The position numbers and the translations under genes were made by a program. A DNA stretch of 64,000 nt from Panax quinquefolius. Taxonomy: Eukaryota > Streptophyta > Magnoliopsida > Apiales > Araliaceae. Of the stretch, positions 1-11,940 are shown one piece after another (the first letter of the stretch is position 1; each line of letters begins with the position of its first letter). The notes under the pieces were generated by a model that was given only the letters and a program-made list of their open reading frames with translations, made no database searches and was not told where the DNA came from. The stretch lies in contig JAINUW010000070.1 of the NCBI GenBank assembly GCA_020205615.1, forward strand, positions 496,001 to 560,000, given 5' to 3'.

Positions 1-213
1 ACTGGTCGCATTTAATATTCCCGACAAAGGTCTGAATATTCCACGACCAAACGAATATTCCCAAACAACAATGAATATTTTATAACCACTTGCTTATTTT
101 GAAGTATTTGCGTATTTTACCCCTAACTATCCACATTAATCACATCAACCCTTACTATTTCAAAATAATAAATAGAAAATTAAATTTCATTAATAATAAG
201 TTGGGGTCTTACA
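1..213 (-). repeat. End of the 3' LTR of gypsy element E
   Basis: This AT-rich segment closely matches the end of the complete LTR at 9170-9364 (shared blocks such as ACCAAACGAATATTCCCAAA and AATGAATATTTTATAACCAC). It ends in GGGGTCTTACA, the terminus used by this LTR family. Read on the minus strand it is the start of the LTR, and the rest lies outside the window. It is followed at once by protease-like sequence, with no polypurine tract or integrase between. Confidence 0.7.
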
Positions 214-520
214 ATGGTTTGATTGTTGAATTGAATAACGAGTTGCTTAGGAATATGAAAACTAACAACCTTATGAAAGTAATCAATTCGGCATGATGAG
301 TAGTTAACCTTAAAATTACATCAAAAGCAAATATCTCTATAGAAATAAGGTTACGGGTAATGTGATAGTGCCAACTGAATCAAGCAAGATTTCTAAACAA
401 CGGATGTAATGAAAGTTTCTCCTAACAGGGTCTCCATAAATAGGTCAAAGTCTAATTTCTCAGTAGTCAAGTTCAAACGTTGAGCGCAAAGCAAAGAGAT
501 AAAAGAATGGGTAGAACCCA
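214..520 (-). pseudogene. Retrotransposon protease remnant (element E)
   Basis: On the minus strand this stretch matches, at the nucleotide level, the protease region at 52980-53220 of element F (for example the block around CATGATGAGTAGTTAACC). It would encode the end of a Ty3/gypsy aspartic protease, but reading frames are broken by indels and no open frame survives. It abuts the LTR end at 213, so reverse transcriptase, RNase H and integrase are missing from this copy. A relic, not a working gene. Confidence 0.55.
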
Positions 521-559
521 GATTCAAGTAAGGTATAAACTTCGCAAGAATTTATAATT

Positions 560-1374
560 AACTAACTTGCGTGCTAAACTTCGTTCGGGTTCTCAGATTT
601 TAATGGCCACGACAAACGCCTTCCAGAGGCCGATTGACTTTGACTTTTCGGGATATCCTTTTGAGTCACCATTTCATTGGATGGGTTTCGATCTGCGTGC
701 ATAATCTCGGCGATATGTCCTTCTTTTTCATAATTATAGCATACCTTAAACTGTTGTGGGCGGTTTTTCAATGATATGTCCCTCTTTCCGCAGATTTGTA
801 ACATACGACGACCGGTGGTCTTTCTCCTCCTTGGAACCCGATTCTTCTTGGCGCCGACGTCTTCACACGGTCGTTGTTGAATCTCCTCTTTTAAAATCTC
901 CTCCCGACTCGCTTCTTCTATTTTCATGGCCACGATTACCACCAGAGTGGTTACCGCTTTGTCAAGTATTCTTCTTTCTCCATTTGGTTATCGTTATTCG
1001 ATGATCGCTATCTTCTCAGATAATCTCGTTATGGTCCTTCGGTTGAACGTACTTCAAGTTATCTCGCTTCTAACAAGCGAGCCCTGCTGACAACATCGAA
1101 TAGAGAAAATTTATGAGAAATGAGATATCTTGGCGTATAGGGTTTCAAACCTCTCGAAACATCCGCGTCATACGTTCCTCATTCTCCACCAAATGAGGTG
1201 AAACTCGATAACTCTGCGAACTTCGCCTCGTCTTTGGGACACCGTCATGTTATTATTCGCTCCAGCCTAATAAACTCCACTTCCTTCATACGACGAATAC
1301 TTTCGGGGAAGTACTTGTCATTGAATCCATGCTTCTGAAATGTCTCCCATGACATGCCGAGTGTCTGTTGGATG
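560..1374 (-). pseudogene. gag 3' half with decayed zinc knuckle (element E)
   Basis: The minus frame at 574-942 gives a basic, Arg/Lys-rich protein. A degenerate CCHC zinc knuckle (CYNYEKEGHIAEIMH, about 697-748) has its second and fourth metal ligands replaced. Gag proteins of Ty3/gypsy elements end in such a knuckle, which binds genomic RNA during particle assembly. The reading continues in broken frames to 1374, where the solo LTR S1 interrupts gag. The N-terminal half resumes at 3816. Ligand loss plus indels mean it is non-functional. Confidence 0.6.
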
Positions 1375-2850
1375 TGTGACGCCCCAAAATTAGGAATACA
1401 TCACCCATCTTGGGTCGCCACTTACATGGTATGTAATTTAAATACAACTTATTAACATAACTATACGTGTATAATACGACATAAAGCGTGAGTTTAAATA
1501 CAAATATCGTCTACTAGATATTATACAAACTCAAAAGGAGTCCTCATTACAATTATTATCACACTATTTCACGAGAATAGTGAGGACTACTAATGCTATC
1601 TTCAGGACCATCACTCGTTTTCCCGACTCGTCCCAGCTATATTCTCATTTCCTGAAGAGAACAGTGAAAGAAAGGGTGAGCTCAACTAGCCCAGTAAGAA
1701 ATATTATGACTAAGATAATGCAGAATAAATTATCAATAGTCTTCAACAATGTTAAAGTGATAAAATACAATAGACAACCAGTTTAACTGCAGTGGAATAT
1801 GCAATCCATTAAAAGAGTCAAGTAGAAAATAAAGTCTACTATCTTTTAGGTTTTAAAAGGTTTTCATCATTTCAATTATAGTTGAGACTCGACTTTAATA
1901 AATATTCCACACCATCGAATCACCCTCGCACTACTGCCAAGGATATTCTTTAGTATCACGACCACAATTATTCATACACTACGGGCCAAGAATATTTGTG
2001 TATTCATTAATGGTCATGATCATGCCAACAATCGGTCCATCAATGCACTACTACCCATCGAGGATTTTTACCACATTATTTGTAATATTACGGTCATGAT
2101 TACAACCGAATAGTCTCTCGGTCATAATCATACCAAGTCCATCTACGCACTACTTCTGCCACAGATGACTTTAAAAAATATAAACATGAGGATGATAACA
2201 ATGATATAAGAATTTAATAAAACAAGTTCAAGAATTATTTTATCCAGAATTATTAACGACCAAATTATCAACATGATACTATTTTGTAGAGTAAAATTCA
2301 AGAATGATCGGAAGAATATTTCCATGAAAGATCTTTGGATGAAACGCAAATATCGAGGATATTCCACTAATTTCATGGAGTATAGAAGTCAAAGTTTTAA
2401 CCAATGGGTATAATAAAGAATAGAATAACAAAAGAAATCACCATGCATGCGATAATCGCGACAGAAGGTTATTCAACAGAATAATAAATAACGGAACCCG
2501 GTCCGGCCAGAAACGCATGCATGGATGTTCCAGATGTAATAATAATAAAGAGCGGAACCGGTCAGGTGTAAAACACACGTGCGGGATGTTCCAGCAGAAT
2601 AATAGAAGAATGTCACCAAGTATAGGTAAACCATGAATACTGAGTTATTCCAATGAGAATAATAAGCAATGGAATAACAACAGTTTCTTCATGAATAAGA
2701 AAGAATAACACCCTTACATTTGGTAGGAGATTGAATCTTCGCAAAGCGGTTGTAGTAACAAAATACTCTTCTTCTTTCTCTCTTATTCTCTCTATACTTC
2801 TCTCTCTATAGCTTGAATGAATTAAGTGAAAATAATGAAGCCTCAGGCCT

Positions 2851-2860
2851 CTATTTATAG
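2851..2860 (-). promoter_or_regulatory. TATA box of solo LTR S1
   Basis: CTATTTATAG on the plus strand reads CTATAAATAG on the minus strand, the direction of the LTR. The same sequence sits at the equivalent place in the other LTR copies (29576, 36363, 5888, 8006, 40108, 50006), each followed by a run of GAGAGA/TCTCTC. It should mark the U3/R boundary. Confidence 0.6.
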
Positions 2861-2887
2861 AAGATTTCTAGCTTAAGCACTTTAGTG

Positions 2888-3190
2888 TGAAAAGCGCAAG
2901 TGGCTCGACGACTAATGATGTGAAAAGAAAAGTGGTTTGACGCTTGTAATGTGAAACGACAAGTGGTTCGGACGCTGTAATGTGAAACGACAAGTGGTTC
3001 GACGTCGGTAAAGGTATTTACTATTAACGAAGGTAAATACTATCGACGAAGGTAAATACTATTCACAAGGGTAATTCTTATTGACGAAGGTAATTACTAT
3101 TGTGAAGGTAAATACTATTCACAAGGGTAATTACTATTGACGAAGGTAATTACTTATTGATTTAAGGTAAATACTATCGATTGAAGAGAC
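2888..3190. repeat. Two minisatellites in the U3 of LTR S1
   Basis: 2888-3006 holds about four copies of a roughly 33-bp unit containing GTGAAACGACAAGTGGTTCG. 3008-3190 holds about nine copies of a 19-bp unit of the form GGTAAATACTATTGACGAA. Read in the LTR's own direction, both lie within about 330 bases upstream of the TATA box. I do not see these blocks in the other LTR copies of the window. Confidence 0.75.
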
Positions 3191-3815
3191 TCTTAGATGA
3201 TGACATATGAGCCCCCATAAAATAATCAAACTTACCACAAATCATTTTTTTTCATCAACACATATTTAATCTTTCAACAATTATTAATCATTTATAACTT
3301 GTCGTCTCAATTATTGATTTAATACTATAACATATTATACGAGATGATATTGTGACAATAATTGAATCAATAATATAAGAGATATGATGCAAGCAATTAT
3401 TGTGAGCAATAATTGAGCATACCGAGTGACTTCTCACGTAAAGCATCAATAATCAATACCGTGTGCTACTATGCAACCACGCCAGCGTATTCTTTATACT
3501 TTTACCATAGGGTAATTCAAGCTTTTAACGGTAACACCTCCGTAGTTATTTTTATAAAATATTTTTGTCGTTTTTCAATCGAATAATAATTACATTGTAG
3601 GGTCCACCAATGATTGAGCCATTGTACGAATATTTCCTAACAAAAAGAATATTCCCCAACCAAACAAATATTTTATAACAACTTGCATACTTTTGCAAAA
3701 TTTATAAATATTACCCACAACTATAACATTATATCAAATTTATTCCATAATATTCAAAATAATATTTATAGAAAAATTCATCTTTATTTATAAAATTTGG
3801 GGTCTTTACGGGATG

Positions 3816-4400
3816 GGTACGCTTCACGATTCCCACCAAGATGTCTGCCTTCGTTACGGAACATAAAAGTAGCGAATGGAACTTTTTGTTCCTCCGCAAA
3901 TCAAGACATCAAATATCTTGGTAATTTGTTTGACCGCGTCTCGCCTTTAATCGGATCCGACTTTCCCTGTAATTCGGTGGTCCCAACTCTTTGAATCGCT
4001 TGGTTGTGACCACCCGTGAATTGCTATCGTTTCTCTCTGTATTTTGAACACGAGTCTCCCTCAAATCGATTTTTGCTTGAAGCGCAAAAGCTTCTAAACA
4101 TCCCTCGTTCATCATCATCGCTTTCGGTGGTGTTGTTCATGTGGAGGTACATTGTCACTGTGTATGCGTTCTCCTCGTTGGTAAATCTGAGCATCTCCAC
4201 GATCTCATTTACTCCATTGTTAATATTCTCAAATCGACATTCTCAAATCTTGTCATAAAACAAGGGTTAATTAAGGAAATCAATATATCACATAATATCC
4301 CTATATCTTGACTAACTAACAAATAAGCTTAGGTAGACACACTCAATGGAAGGATTTACTCTCTCTCCCCTCCTAGTTCTATTCCACGATCTCCTTGGAG
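3816..4400 (-). pseudogene. gag 5' half (element E, first copy)
   Basis: This is the N-terminal part of gag continuing the 560-1374 half after solo LTR S1. The minus-strand frames carry MMNEGCLEAFALQAKIDLRE and related sequence, nearly repeated at 6034-6330. The frame is broken several times. It lies next to the primer binding site at 4414, as expected for the 5' end of a gypsy internal region. Relic coding sequence. Confidence 0.55.
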
Positions 4401-4413
4401 ATCATATCCCTAA

Positions 4414-4425
4414 GCTTTGATACCA
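4414..4425 (-). other. Primer binding site (initiator tRNA-Met type), element E
   Basis: GCTTTGATACCA on the plus strand reads TGGTATCAAAGC on the minus strand. This differs at one position from TGGTATCAGAGC, the usual plant PBS complementary to the 3' end of initiator tRNA-Met. It lies two bases from the LTR edge at 4428, as in intact elements. Confidence 0.75.
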
Positions 4426-4427
4426 AC

Positions 4428-6033
4428 CGTGATGCCCCCAAAATAGGTCCATTCCATCCAACCCATTATGAGTCTCCAAATACATGAGTGCGAAATAACT
4501 ACAACTTTATTATTACAACATATAAATCGTGAGTTTAAATATTGCCATCTAGACAATATCCACACGCAAATAAATCCCCATCATAATTATTAATACATTA
4601 TTTTACAAAAATGGTGAGGACTACTAAACAACTCTCTACAGAACCTTCATTCCATACCCCGACTAGTACTGCATTACATTCTCGCCTCCGAGAAGAAAAA
4701 TGGAACAACAAGGAAAAGGGTGAGCTCAACTAGCCCAGTAAAAAATATTATGACTAAGATAATATACAACAAATTATCGTTAGTCTTCAACATGGAAAAA
4801 TCTAATAGAATACAATAGACAACCAGTTTTAAATCTATCTTCGCAGTGGAAATAATAATTCATTAGAAGAGTTAAGTAGAGAATGCAAACTACTATCTTC
4901 TATATATGAATTTAAAAGTCCAACGTCGATATTTTATCCCTGTAACATCAATCAATATATATCTGGAATCAAATATTCATCTTTGCACTACATGCCAAAG
5001 ATATTCATCAGTTGGTCATGTTCATCTAAACACCTGTTCATCTAAACACCTGTTCATTTTTGCACTACGGGCCAAAGATATTCATCAAGAAATCATTCAT
5101 CTTTGCACTACAGGCCAAATATATTCAGTAAAATCATCATTTAGGACTGAGGATGATGAAAAATATTTTAAAGGAAACGAATCCAGTGAAACAAAAGAAC
5201 AAATATTAAGGATTCGTATTTTAAACAATCCAAGTTCAAAAATACTTCATAAGTAATCGAGTGGAGTAAAATTCAAGAATGATCAAAACATGGATACAAT
5301 CAAAGCTAGTATCCGAATAGATATTTTTGACAAAAGAAGAAATTTCATTTTTTGATGAATAAAGGTCGATTCGTGATTCGTGAAGAAAATCAGATATCGT
5401 GAATAGTGTCGTATCGTGAATAGTAACTCAGACACCAAAAGATAGAAATTTCACAAAAAACATCTTCACGCTTCGCGAATAGTACTCGTGAATAGTAACT
5501 TATGAATAGTAACTCATGAATAAGAACTCGTGAATAGTAAACTCATGAATAGTAACTCTTGAATAAGAACTCATGAATAGTAACTCGTGAATAAGAACTT
5601 CATGAATAAGTAACCCCGATATGAAAAAAATTCCAAATTTGATAAAATTTCCAACCAATATTTCGGTATAATGATATTGAAGAAATAATATCATTTTCGA
5701 ATAAAATAACATCCCTTACCTCGAAAATGACTTTAGTTGAAAAACATTGGATATAAAGCTATGACTTGAACTTGCAGACTTTATATAGCAACACTCAAAG
5801 TATACTCAAAATACTCACAAGAATCATTTCGATAATATAGAGAAAACTTGAGTTTACGGTGTGATTTTCAATTCTAACCTAAGCACCCTATTTATAGGAA
5901 ATTGCTTAGAACACCAAAGCGAAAATTTAATATAATATATTATAATTTTTCCACAACTTCATCATGCACACACCAACAACTGAATTCACCTCCTAATCAC
6001 ATGTTAAATGAGTTTCAAAAATGAAAAAACGTT
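4428..6033 (-). repeat. Truncated 5' LTR of element E (first copy)
   Basis: It starts CGTGATGCCCCCAAAATAGG next to the PBS and runs through the R/U5 part and TATA box (about 5888-5897). It is cut at 6033, where the duplicated gag begins. It carries the GTGAATAGTA repeat block at about 5485-5610. Confidence 0.75.
5485..5610. repeat. Short tandem repeats of a GAATAGTAACTC unit
   Basis: Roughly ten imperfect copies of a 15-bp unit (variants of TGAATAGTAACTCAT and TGAATAAGAACTCGT). Related blocks sit in other members of this LTR subfamily at about 7655-7740, 54190-54290 and 56060-56150. They are absent from S1, D and the F-type LTRs. Confidence 0.7.
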
Positions 6034-6525
6034 CTTGGTAATTTGTTTGACCCACGTCTCGCCTTTAATCGGATCCGCTTCCTTCCCACTTACGGTGGTC
6101 CCAACTCTTTGAACCGTCAATGTGACCACCCGTGAATTGCTATCATTTCTCCTCTGTATTTTGAACACGAGTCTCCTAAATCGATTTTGCATGAAGCGCG
6201 CAAAAGCTTCTAAACATCCCTCGTTCATCATCTGCTTCGATTGGTGTTGTTCATGTGGAGGTACATTGCCACTGACTGCCAGACGTTCTCTCCTCGTTGG
6301 TAAAAGACAGCATCTCCACGATCTCATTTACTCCATTGTTAATATTCTCAAATCGACATTCTCAAATATCGTCATAAAACAAGGGTTAATTAAGAAAATC
6401 AATATATCACATAATATCCTATATCTTAACCAACTAACAAATAAGCTTAGGTAGGACACACTAGCGAAGGATTTACTCTCTCTCCCTCCTAGTTCTATTC
6501 CCCGATCTCCGCATGGAGATCATAT
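6034..6525 (-). pseudogene. gag 5' half (element E, duplicated copy)
   Basis: A near copy of 3917-4410. Minus-strand translation again gives MMNEGCLEAFARFMQNRFRR-type sequence, with the frame broken at different places from the first copy. It is followed by its own PBS and LTR. Relic. Confidence 0.55.
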
Positions 6526-6530
6526 CCTAA

Positions 6531-6542
6531 GCTCGATATCAA
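6531..6542 (-). other. Second primer binding site copy
   Basis: On the minus strand this reads TTGATATCGAGC, a decayed form of the tRNA-Met PBS. It lies next to the LTR beginning at 6544. Confidence 0.6.
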
Positions 6543-6543
6543 C

Positions 6544-9364
6544 CGTGACGCCCCCCAAAATAGGTCCATTCCATCCAACCCCATTCGAGTCGCCAAATAC
6601 ATGGTACGTAAATAACTACAATTTTATTAATACATTTGTCGTGCAAAATACGACAACATATATATATCTTGTGAGTTTGAATACGAGATATTGCCATCTG
6701 ACAATATCCACACACAAATAAATCCCCATCATAATTATTGATACATTATTTTATAAAAATGGTGAGGACTACTAAACAACTTTCTCTATAACCATCATTC
6801 CATACCCAGACTGCACTCGCATTACATTCGCGCCTCCGAGAAGAAAAATGGAACAACAAGGAAAAGGGTGAGCTCAACTAGCCCAATAAAAGAATATTAT
6901 GACTAACATAATATACAACAAATTATCGTTAGTCTCAACAACAGGAAAAATCTAATAGAATACAATAGACAATCGGTTTTAAATCAATCTTCGTAGTTGA
7001 AATAATAATTCATTAGAAGAGTTAAGTAGAGAATGCAAACTACTATCTTCTATATATGAATTTAAAAGTTCATCGTCGATATTTTATCCTCGTAACATCA
7101 ATCAATATATATATCGGAATCAAATATTCATATTTGCACCATCTGCCAAAGATATTCATCAGTTGGTCATGTTCATCTAAACACTGCTCATCTTTGCACT
7201 CACGGGCCAAAGATATTAATCGATCGTCCATGTTCATCTCAACACTGTTCATCTTTGCACTACGCCAAAGATATTCATCAAGAAATCATTCATCTTTGCA
7301 CTTTGTGCCAAAGATATTCGATAATATCATCATTTAGGACTTAGGATGATGAAAAATATTTCAAAGAAAGCGAATCCAAATTGAAACAAAAGAACAAGTA
7401 TTATGGATTCGTACTTTTAAACAATCCGAGTTCAAAAATACTTCATAAATAATCATATCAAGTAAAATTCAAGAATGATCAAAACATGGATACAATCAAA
7501 GCTAGTATCCGAATAGATATTTTGGACAAAAGAAGAAATTTCATTTTTCGATTGAATAGTACAGTATTCGTGAATAGTCTGTGAGTATCGTGAATAGTAA
7601 CTCTCAGACACCAAAAGATATAAATTTCAAAAAAAAAACATCTTCACGCTTCGTGAATAGTACTCGTGAATAGTAACTCGTGAATAAGTAACTCATGAAT
7701 AATAACTCGTGAATAAGTAACCCATGAATAGTAACCCAGAGCATAAAAAATTTTTAAATTTGATAAAATTTCCAACCAATATTTTAAGATAATGATATTG
7801 AAGAAATAATATCATTTGAGAAGAAAATAACATCCCTTACCTCGAAAAGGCAGATTCTTAGTTGAAACACCTGATATAAGGCTATGACTTGAACTTCAGA
7901 CCAGTATAGCAATACTCAAAGTATACTCAAAATACTCACAAGAATACGCTCGATAATATAGAGAAAAAACTTCGCCGGTGTGATTTTCAATTCTAAACCA
8001 AGCACCCTATTTATAGGAAATTGCTTAGAACACCAAAGCGAAAAATTTAATATAATATATTATAATTTTTCCACAACTTCACACGCACACTAACAATCTG
8101 AATTCAGCCTCCTAATCACATGTTAAATGAGTTTCAAAAATGAAAAAAACGTTTTTGTAATTAAAAATATTTTAAACTTCCAAAATTAATTATTTTGAAC
8201 TTGAACTTCAATAATTCATAATTAATAGCCCTTTTATCAAAAAAATTTGAATCTCATGAATTTTTATAGGAAATTCAATTCTCTACAACTTTGCAGAAGA
8301 AAGTTTTTCCAAATTCCAAACAGAAATTGGTAGAAATCCATAAACGGACGATTTTACTGTGCTATAATCAAATTTTGATCGATAATTGTGTCCACCAACA
8401 CACAAAATATGTGTTAAACATTTAATGCCACAAAATACTCTTCATCCTCACATACTCATATATCCCACATTCATTATAAAAATATCACCGTTAATATATT
8501 ATTAAAATAATATATTTAAATGAATTATTTTATCGAAAAAGATAAAATATTAATTTTCAACAATTGTCACATTAAAAATTTTTCCATCTATATCCACATA
8601 AAATCAATATTTTCCTCATCATATAAATCAATAATTAATTATTCACAAATAATATTATGAGAATCACAAGATCTTGTGTGCCGTAGTTCAGTGAAAAGAG
8701 GGCTTTCCAATAAGGATCTCTCCTTCTTGGCGCTGATTAGGTGACCAAACCTCTCCTTAGATGCGTAACTTTCTAGACATTGCCAATAATGTTTTCTAAT
8801 AATATTATTCAAATAATATGAATTATTGCTCAGATAATGAAAAATCTTGTGTAATGACAATTATTGAAACAACAACAATATAAAATATCAACGCAAAGAA
8901 TTATTGAATCAATAAAATAAAATCTTCGAGCGGTAATTATCGTAACCATTATTGAGTAGTGCCTTCTTACGTAAGAATCAATAATTGGTGCAATGTAGTG
9001 TCTTACTATTCAACAACGCAGTATTAGTGTGTTTTAAACCAAGGGTATTCCAACAAGATAATCTAGAATAACTACGCCAAGTATTTATAAACAACTTATA
9101 TTTGTCGTTTTCTTCATCCAATCGCTTTTCAGTTATGGGGCCATACAAAAGATCATACCAATCGACAAATATTCAAAAGAAGAATATTCCACGACCAAAC
9201 GAATATCCCAAACAACAATGAATATTTTATAACCACTGCTTATTCGAAATATTGCATGTATTTTACCCATAATTATCCACATTAATCAAATCAACCCTTA
9301 CTATTTCAAAATAATAAATAGAGGAAAATAAATTTCATTTATTAATAATTTGAGTCTTCTTACA
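6544..9364 (-). mobile_element. Full 5' LTR of element E
   Basis: A 2.8-kb LTR on the minus strand. It begins CGTGACGCCCCCC after the PBS and ends GAGTCTTCTTACA. It holds a TATA box (about 8006-8016, minus), the GTGAATAGTA block (7655-7740) and the U3 sequence of the E-type subfamily. The last 200 bases match the LTR end at 1-213. I could not test the target-site duplication because the other end of E is outside the window. Confidence 0.75.
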
Positions 9365-10075
9365 AAACTCTAATCACCACTCATCTTCAATTTTCAATAA
9401 AGACAAAAACATTTAATCACAACAAATAAATTTCTTTATGTAAATATAAAATAAATAGTGACTAAAACTCAATTACGTAGAAATTAAAATAAAACCAACA
9501 ACCCAAACCTTAATAAATCAAAGTTTTAGTGTCCCAAATGAAAAAAGAAATCGCACCTTAAAAACTTATCTAGGGTTGCTTAAACCTGATTCGTCAAGAA
9601 TGACTTGGGAAGAAATCGAAACACGCCTTCCTTTCTTTCGACCAATCGGATGAGGGTCGTGGATTGCTTTTATCCGAAAATGAGAGAGAACACGCAGATT
9701 AGGGCTTTTTAGCAACTAGAATATCAAAAAAAAAAAATGATTCCACACAAAAGTTTAAAATTTGAAGACATGCCAGGATTAGGGCTTGTTTTGGGTCTGC
9801 GTGAGAGAGAATTGGATGAGGGCAGAGGGCTTAGATGAGGGCTTCTCTTTGGAATAACTCTCACGCAGTCAGGGGGCTGATGATTTGGCGTCGTTGCTCG
9901 GTCGAGTTTGTAGATGAGGAGGAAAATAGTTCGCGTTCCTTCCTTTGGATTTTGGATGAGAGAAATAAGAGAGTCCGAACGAGCCGTGTTATGCGAAGTG
10001 AGAGAGAGAAATTAATAAAGGCGGCTTTTATAGGTAAGTTGGGTGAGCTCGATCAAGGTAAAGCCCCCGATCCGG

Positions 10076-10077
<2 letters not shown>
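9365..10077. other. Spacer between element E and the MITE/CACTA
   Basis: AT-rich to about 9600, then more GC-rich with purine-rich repeats (GAGAGAGAA, GATGAGGGC). An open frame at 9835-10042 runs into the (TA)n tract and shows no recognisable domain. It may be the 5' part of a former gene, but nothing supports a product. Confidence 0.4.

Positions 10078-10140
<63 letters not shown>
10078..10140. repeat. (AT)n microsatellite, left flank of the MITE
   Basis: About 31 AT dinucleotides. With the matching tract at 14853-14900 it brackets the MITE. Confidence 0.95.
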
Positions 10141-10144
<4 letters not shown>

Positions 10145-10811
10145 ACGATTCATAGTAAACGTCACTACTACAAAATAGTAAATAGACAATACTTAAACTA
10201 TAATATTTTTATAAAAAATATTATATTTTTTTTATAATATTTTTTACAAAATTTTATAGATATATGAAAAAAACGTTATCTATTTAAGAAGGTATTTTTT
10301 TAATTTTATCTAGATAAAAAAAGGTTATCTAGTTAAAAACACGGATCAAAAACGCGCTCAAGCTAAAACTTAAAAAAAAAAAAACGTGACTCGGTGACTG
10401 GGAGTGCATCCTCGAGGGTTCCAAGTAGCGAAAGTTAGAGAGAGGCTCCTCATTCTGCTGATTTTATGGGTTTTGACAGTTGGAATCCTTGGGGCTTCGA
10501 ATTTGGAGGTCTCGGATCTTGATGATTCTACTAGCTTTAGGGGTTTTGACAGTTGAAGTCTGGTCTTTGGAAGCTGGTTTTGCTTCAGATCTGATTAATG
10601 TGTGCTCCACCGACCGACTGTCACAAAATGCGTTTTGCCCATCGTTTTCTCTCTCGTCTTTTCTCTCTTCTTCTTCTTCATCGGTTACTCTTTGATTTTG
10701 CAGCGACCCTTATACCGCTGCTTAAGATCTTTGTAAGGGAATTTTAAATTAATTGCTCATCTTTTGTATATTTTTTTGTAAAGATTCCAGTTGCTGACCA
10801 TCAGATTTCAG

Positions 10812-10934
10812 GTATTAAATTTGACTGAAATCGAACTTAACCGGGTGGATATTAGAGTAGGGCTATCTGGTCCGTTGGTTTTCATGGATGGATCTCCTCA
10901 AGCTGTTCGGCAGTTGCGTAATCTCAATTCACAG
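10812..10934 (+). pseudogene. Captured exon resembling TPLATE
   Basis: One exon of 41 codons bounded by TTTCAG and GTCATT splice-like sites. It encodes VLNLTEIELNRVDIRVGLSG followed by FMDGSPQAVRQLRNL. From memory this matches the C-terminal adaptin-like part of TPLATE, a subunit of the plant TPLATE endocytic complex at the plasma membrane. The adjoining exons of that gene are not present. It is an isolated exon inside the CACTA and cannot make the protein. Confidence 0.6.
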
Positions 10935-11133
10935 GTCATTCTGAAAATCACTTATGCTATCAATTCAAATTTGTGTCCATGCATCTCTGTTTTATTTTTA
11001 TCCGGATTGTTAACTTTAATATGAAATGGTGTTTAATCTCTCCATATATGATATGTATATGTATCAAATTTGGTGTTTAATTTAATTTATTAGTATGGCC
11101 TTTCTCTAACAATTTCTGATCTCTGCCTTTCAG

Positions 11134-11452
11134 GGGATGTCATGTGGGGGATGTGTAGCGAGTGTGAAGAGAATTTTAGAAAGTCAAGTGAGTATTTTAC
11201 ATATGACATTGCATATTTATTATTCTCCATTTGTTTCCTGAGAGGAAAATTTGACAGAATAGCAGGAAAGTTCTGTAATTTGAAAATTGAAATGTCAAAT
11301 GAGTATTTCATCTGCCAATGCCGATCTTACAACTGAGACAGCAGTGGTATGGCCTGTATCTGAGGCTAAAGTTGTATCAAACTGGCAAAAAAATTTAGGA
11401 GTTGAACTCGCAAAACATTTGACTAGTTGTGGATTTGAGTCTAATATTCGAG
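11134..11452 (+). pseudogene. Captured fragment of copper P-type ATPase HMA6/PAA1
   Basis: Two exons. 11134-11187 encodes GMSCGGCVASVKRILESQ, a heavy-metal-associated domain with the CxxC copper-binding pair (GMSCGGC). About 11295-11452 encodes LTTETAVVWPVSEAK and then NWQKNLGVELAKHLTSCGF. This is the N-terminal metal-binding domain of the chloroplast-envelope copper ATPase PAA1/HMA6. The intron between them is kept, so capture was at the DNA level. Transmembrane and catalytic regions are missing. Confidence 0.82.
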
Positions 11453-11940
11453 GTAAGCTCTTTCTTGAATGCAGTTATGATTGCCCATAGTATTTTGAGT
11501 TTTTTTTTTGGTTATTTCTATTGTCTCCATAGTTTTCAATTTCTTGTTTTGAGTTGTTTTCAACAGGCTATCATTAGACCGAATGATATGACTATGATAC
11601 ACTTTAATAGCTTTTGAATGTTTATAGTTTACGACAAAATGATTGGTTGGTTATAAAACTATGAAAGTTATTTGTGGATTTAAACTTTAGTGTTTGTTAA
11701 TATTGCTTATTGTATGTTTTTAAAGATAATTTTGAACTAATTTTAAGCAGCTCAATATGCCTTCTGACGTATTTTGCATTGGCAGTTCCCTTATTTTGCA
11801 AAGTAGATTTTATTTGTTTACCTTTATTCTTGATTATCATCCTATGATTAGGAGATAGTAATCAGGACTAGTAATCAGGGATATTATTTAGGGCTAATAA
11901 TCAGGTAGTTTCTTTTTTTTTTTTGTTGAGGGTTATTATG

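Larger units (their letters stand above)
1375..3810 (-). mobile_element. Solo LTR S1 inserted in gag of element E
   Basis: A 2.44-kb LTR read on the minus strand. It begins (plus-strand view) TGTGACGCCCC and ends GGGGTCTTTACG, a slightly decayed version of the GGGGTCTTACA terminus. It is flanked by a perfect 5-bp target-site duplication, GGATG at 1370-1374 and 3811-3815. The two gag halves of element E lie directly outside. No internal region is present, so the element was reduced to one LTR by recombination. Inside are a TATA box (2851) and two tandem-repeat blocks just upstream of it. Confidence 0.88.
3917..8152. repeat. Tandem duplication of a gag-PBS-LTR block
   Basis: 3917-6033 and 6034-about 8152 are two head-to-tail copies of the same 2.1-kb block. 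The order in each is gag start, primer binding site, then about 1.6 kb of LTR. At the junction, AAAAAACG of the LTR runs straight into TTCTTGGTAATTTG of gag. The second copy then continues through the whole LTR to 9364. LTR (TTTTTGTAATT) and gag (TCTTGGTAATT) share short homology at the breakpoint, which fits a slippage or unequal-exchange origin. Confidence 0.8.
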
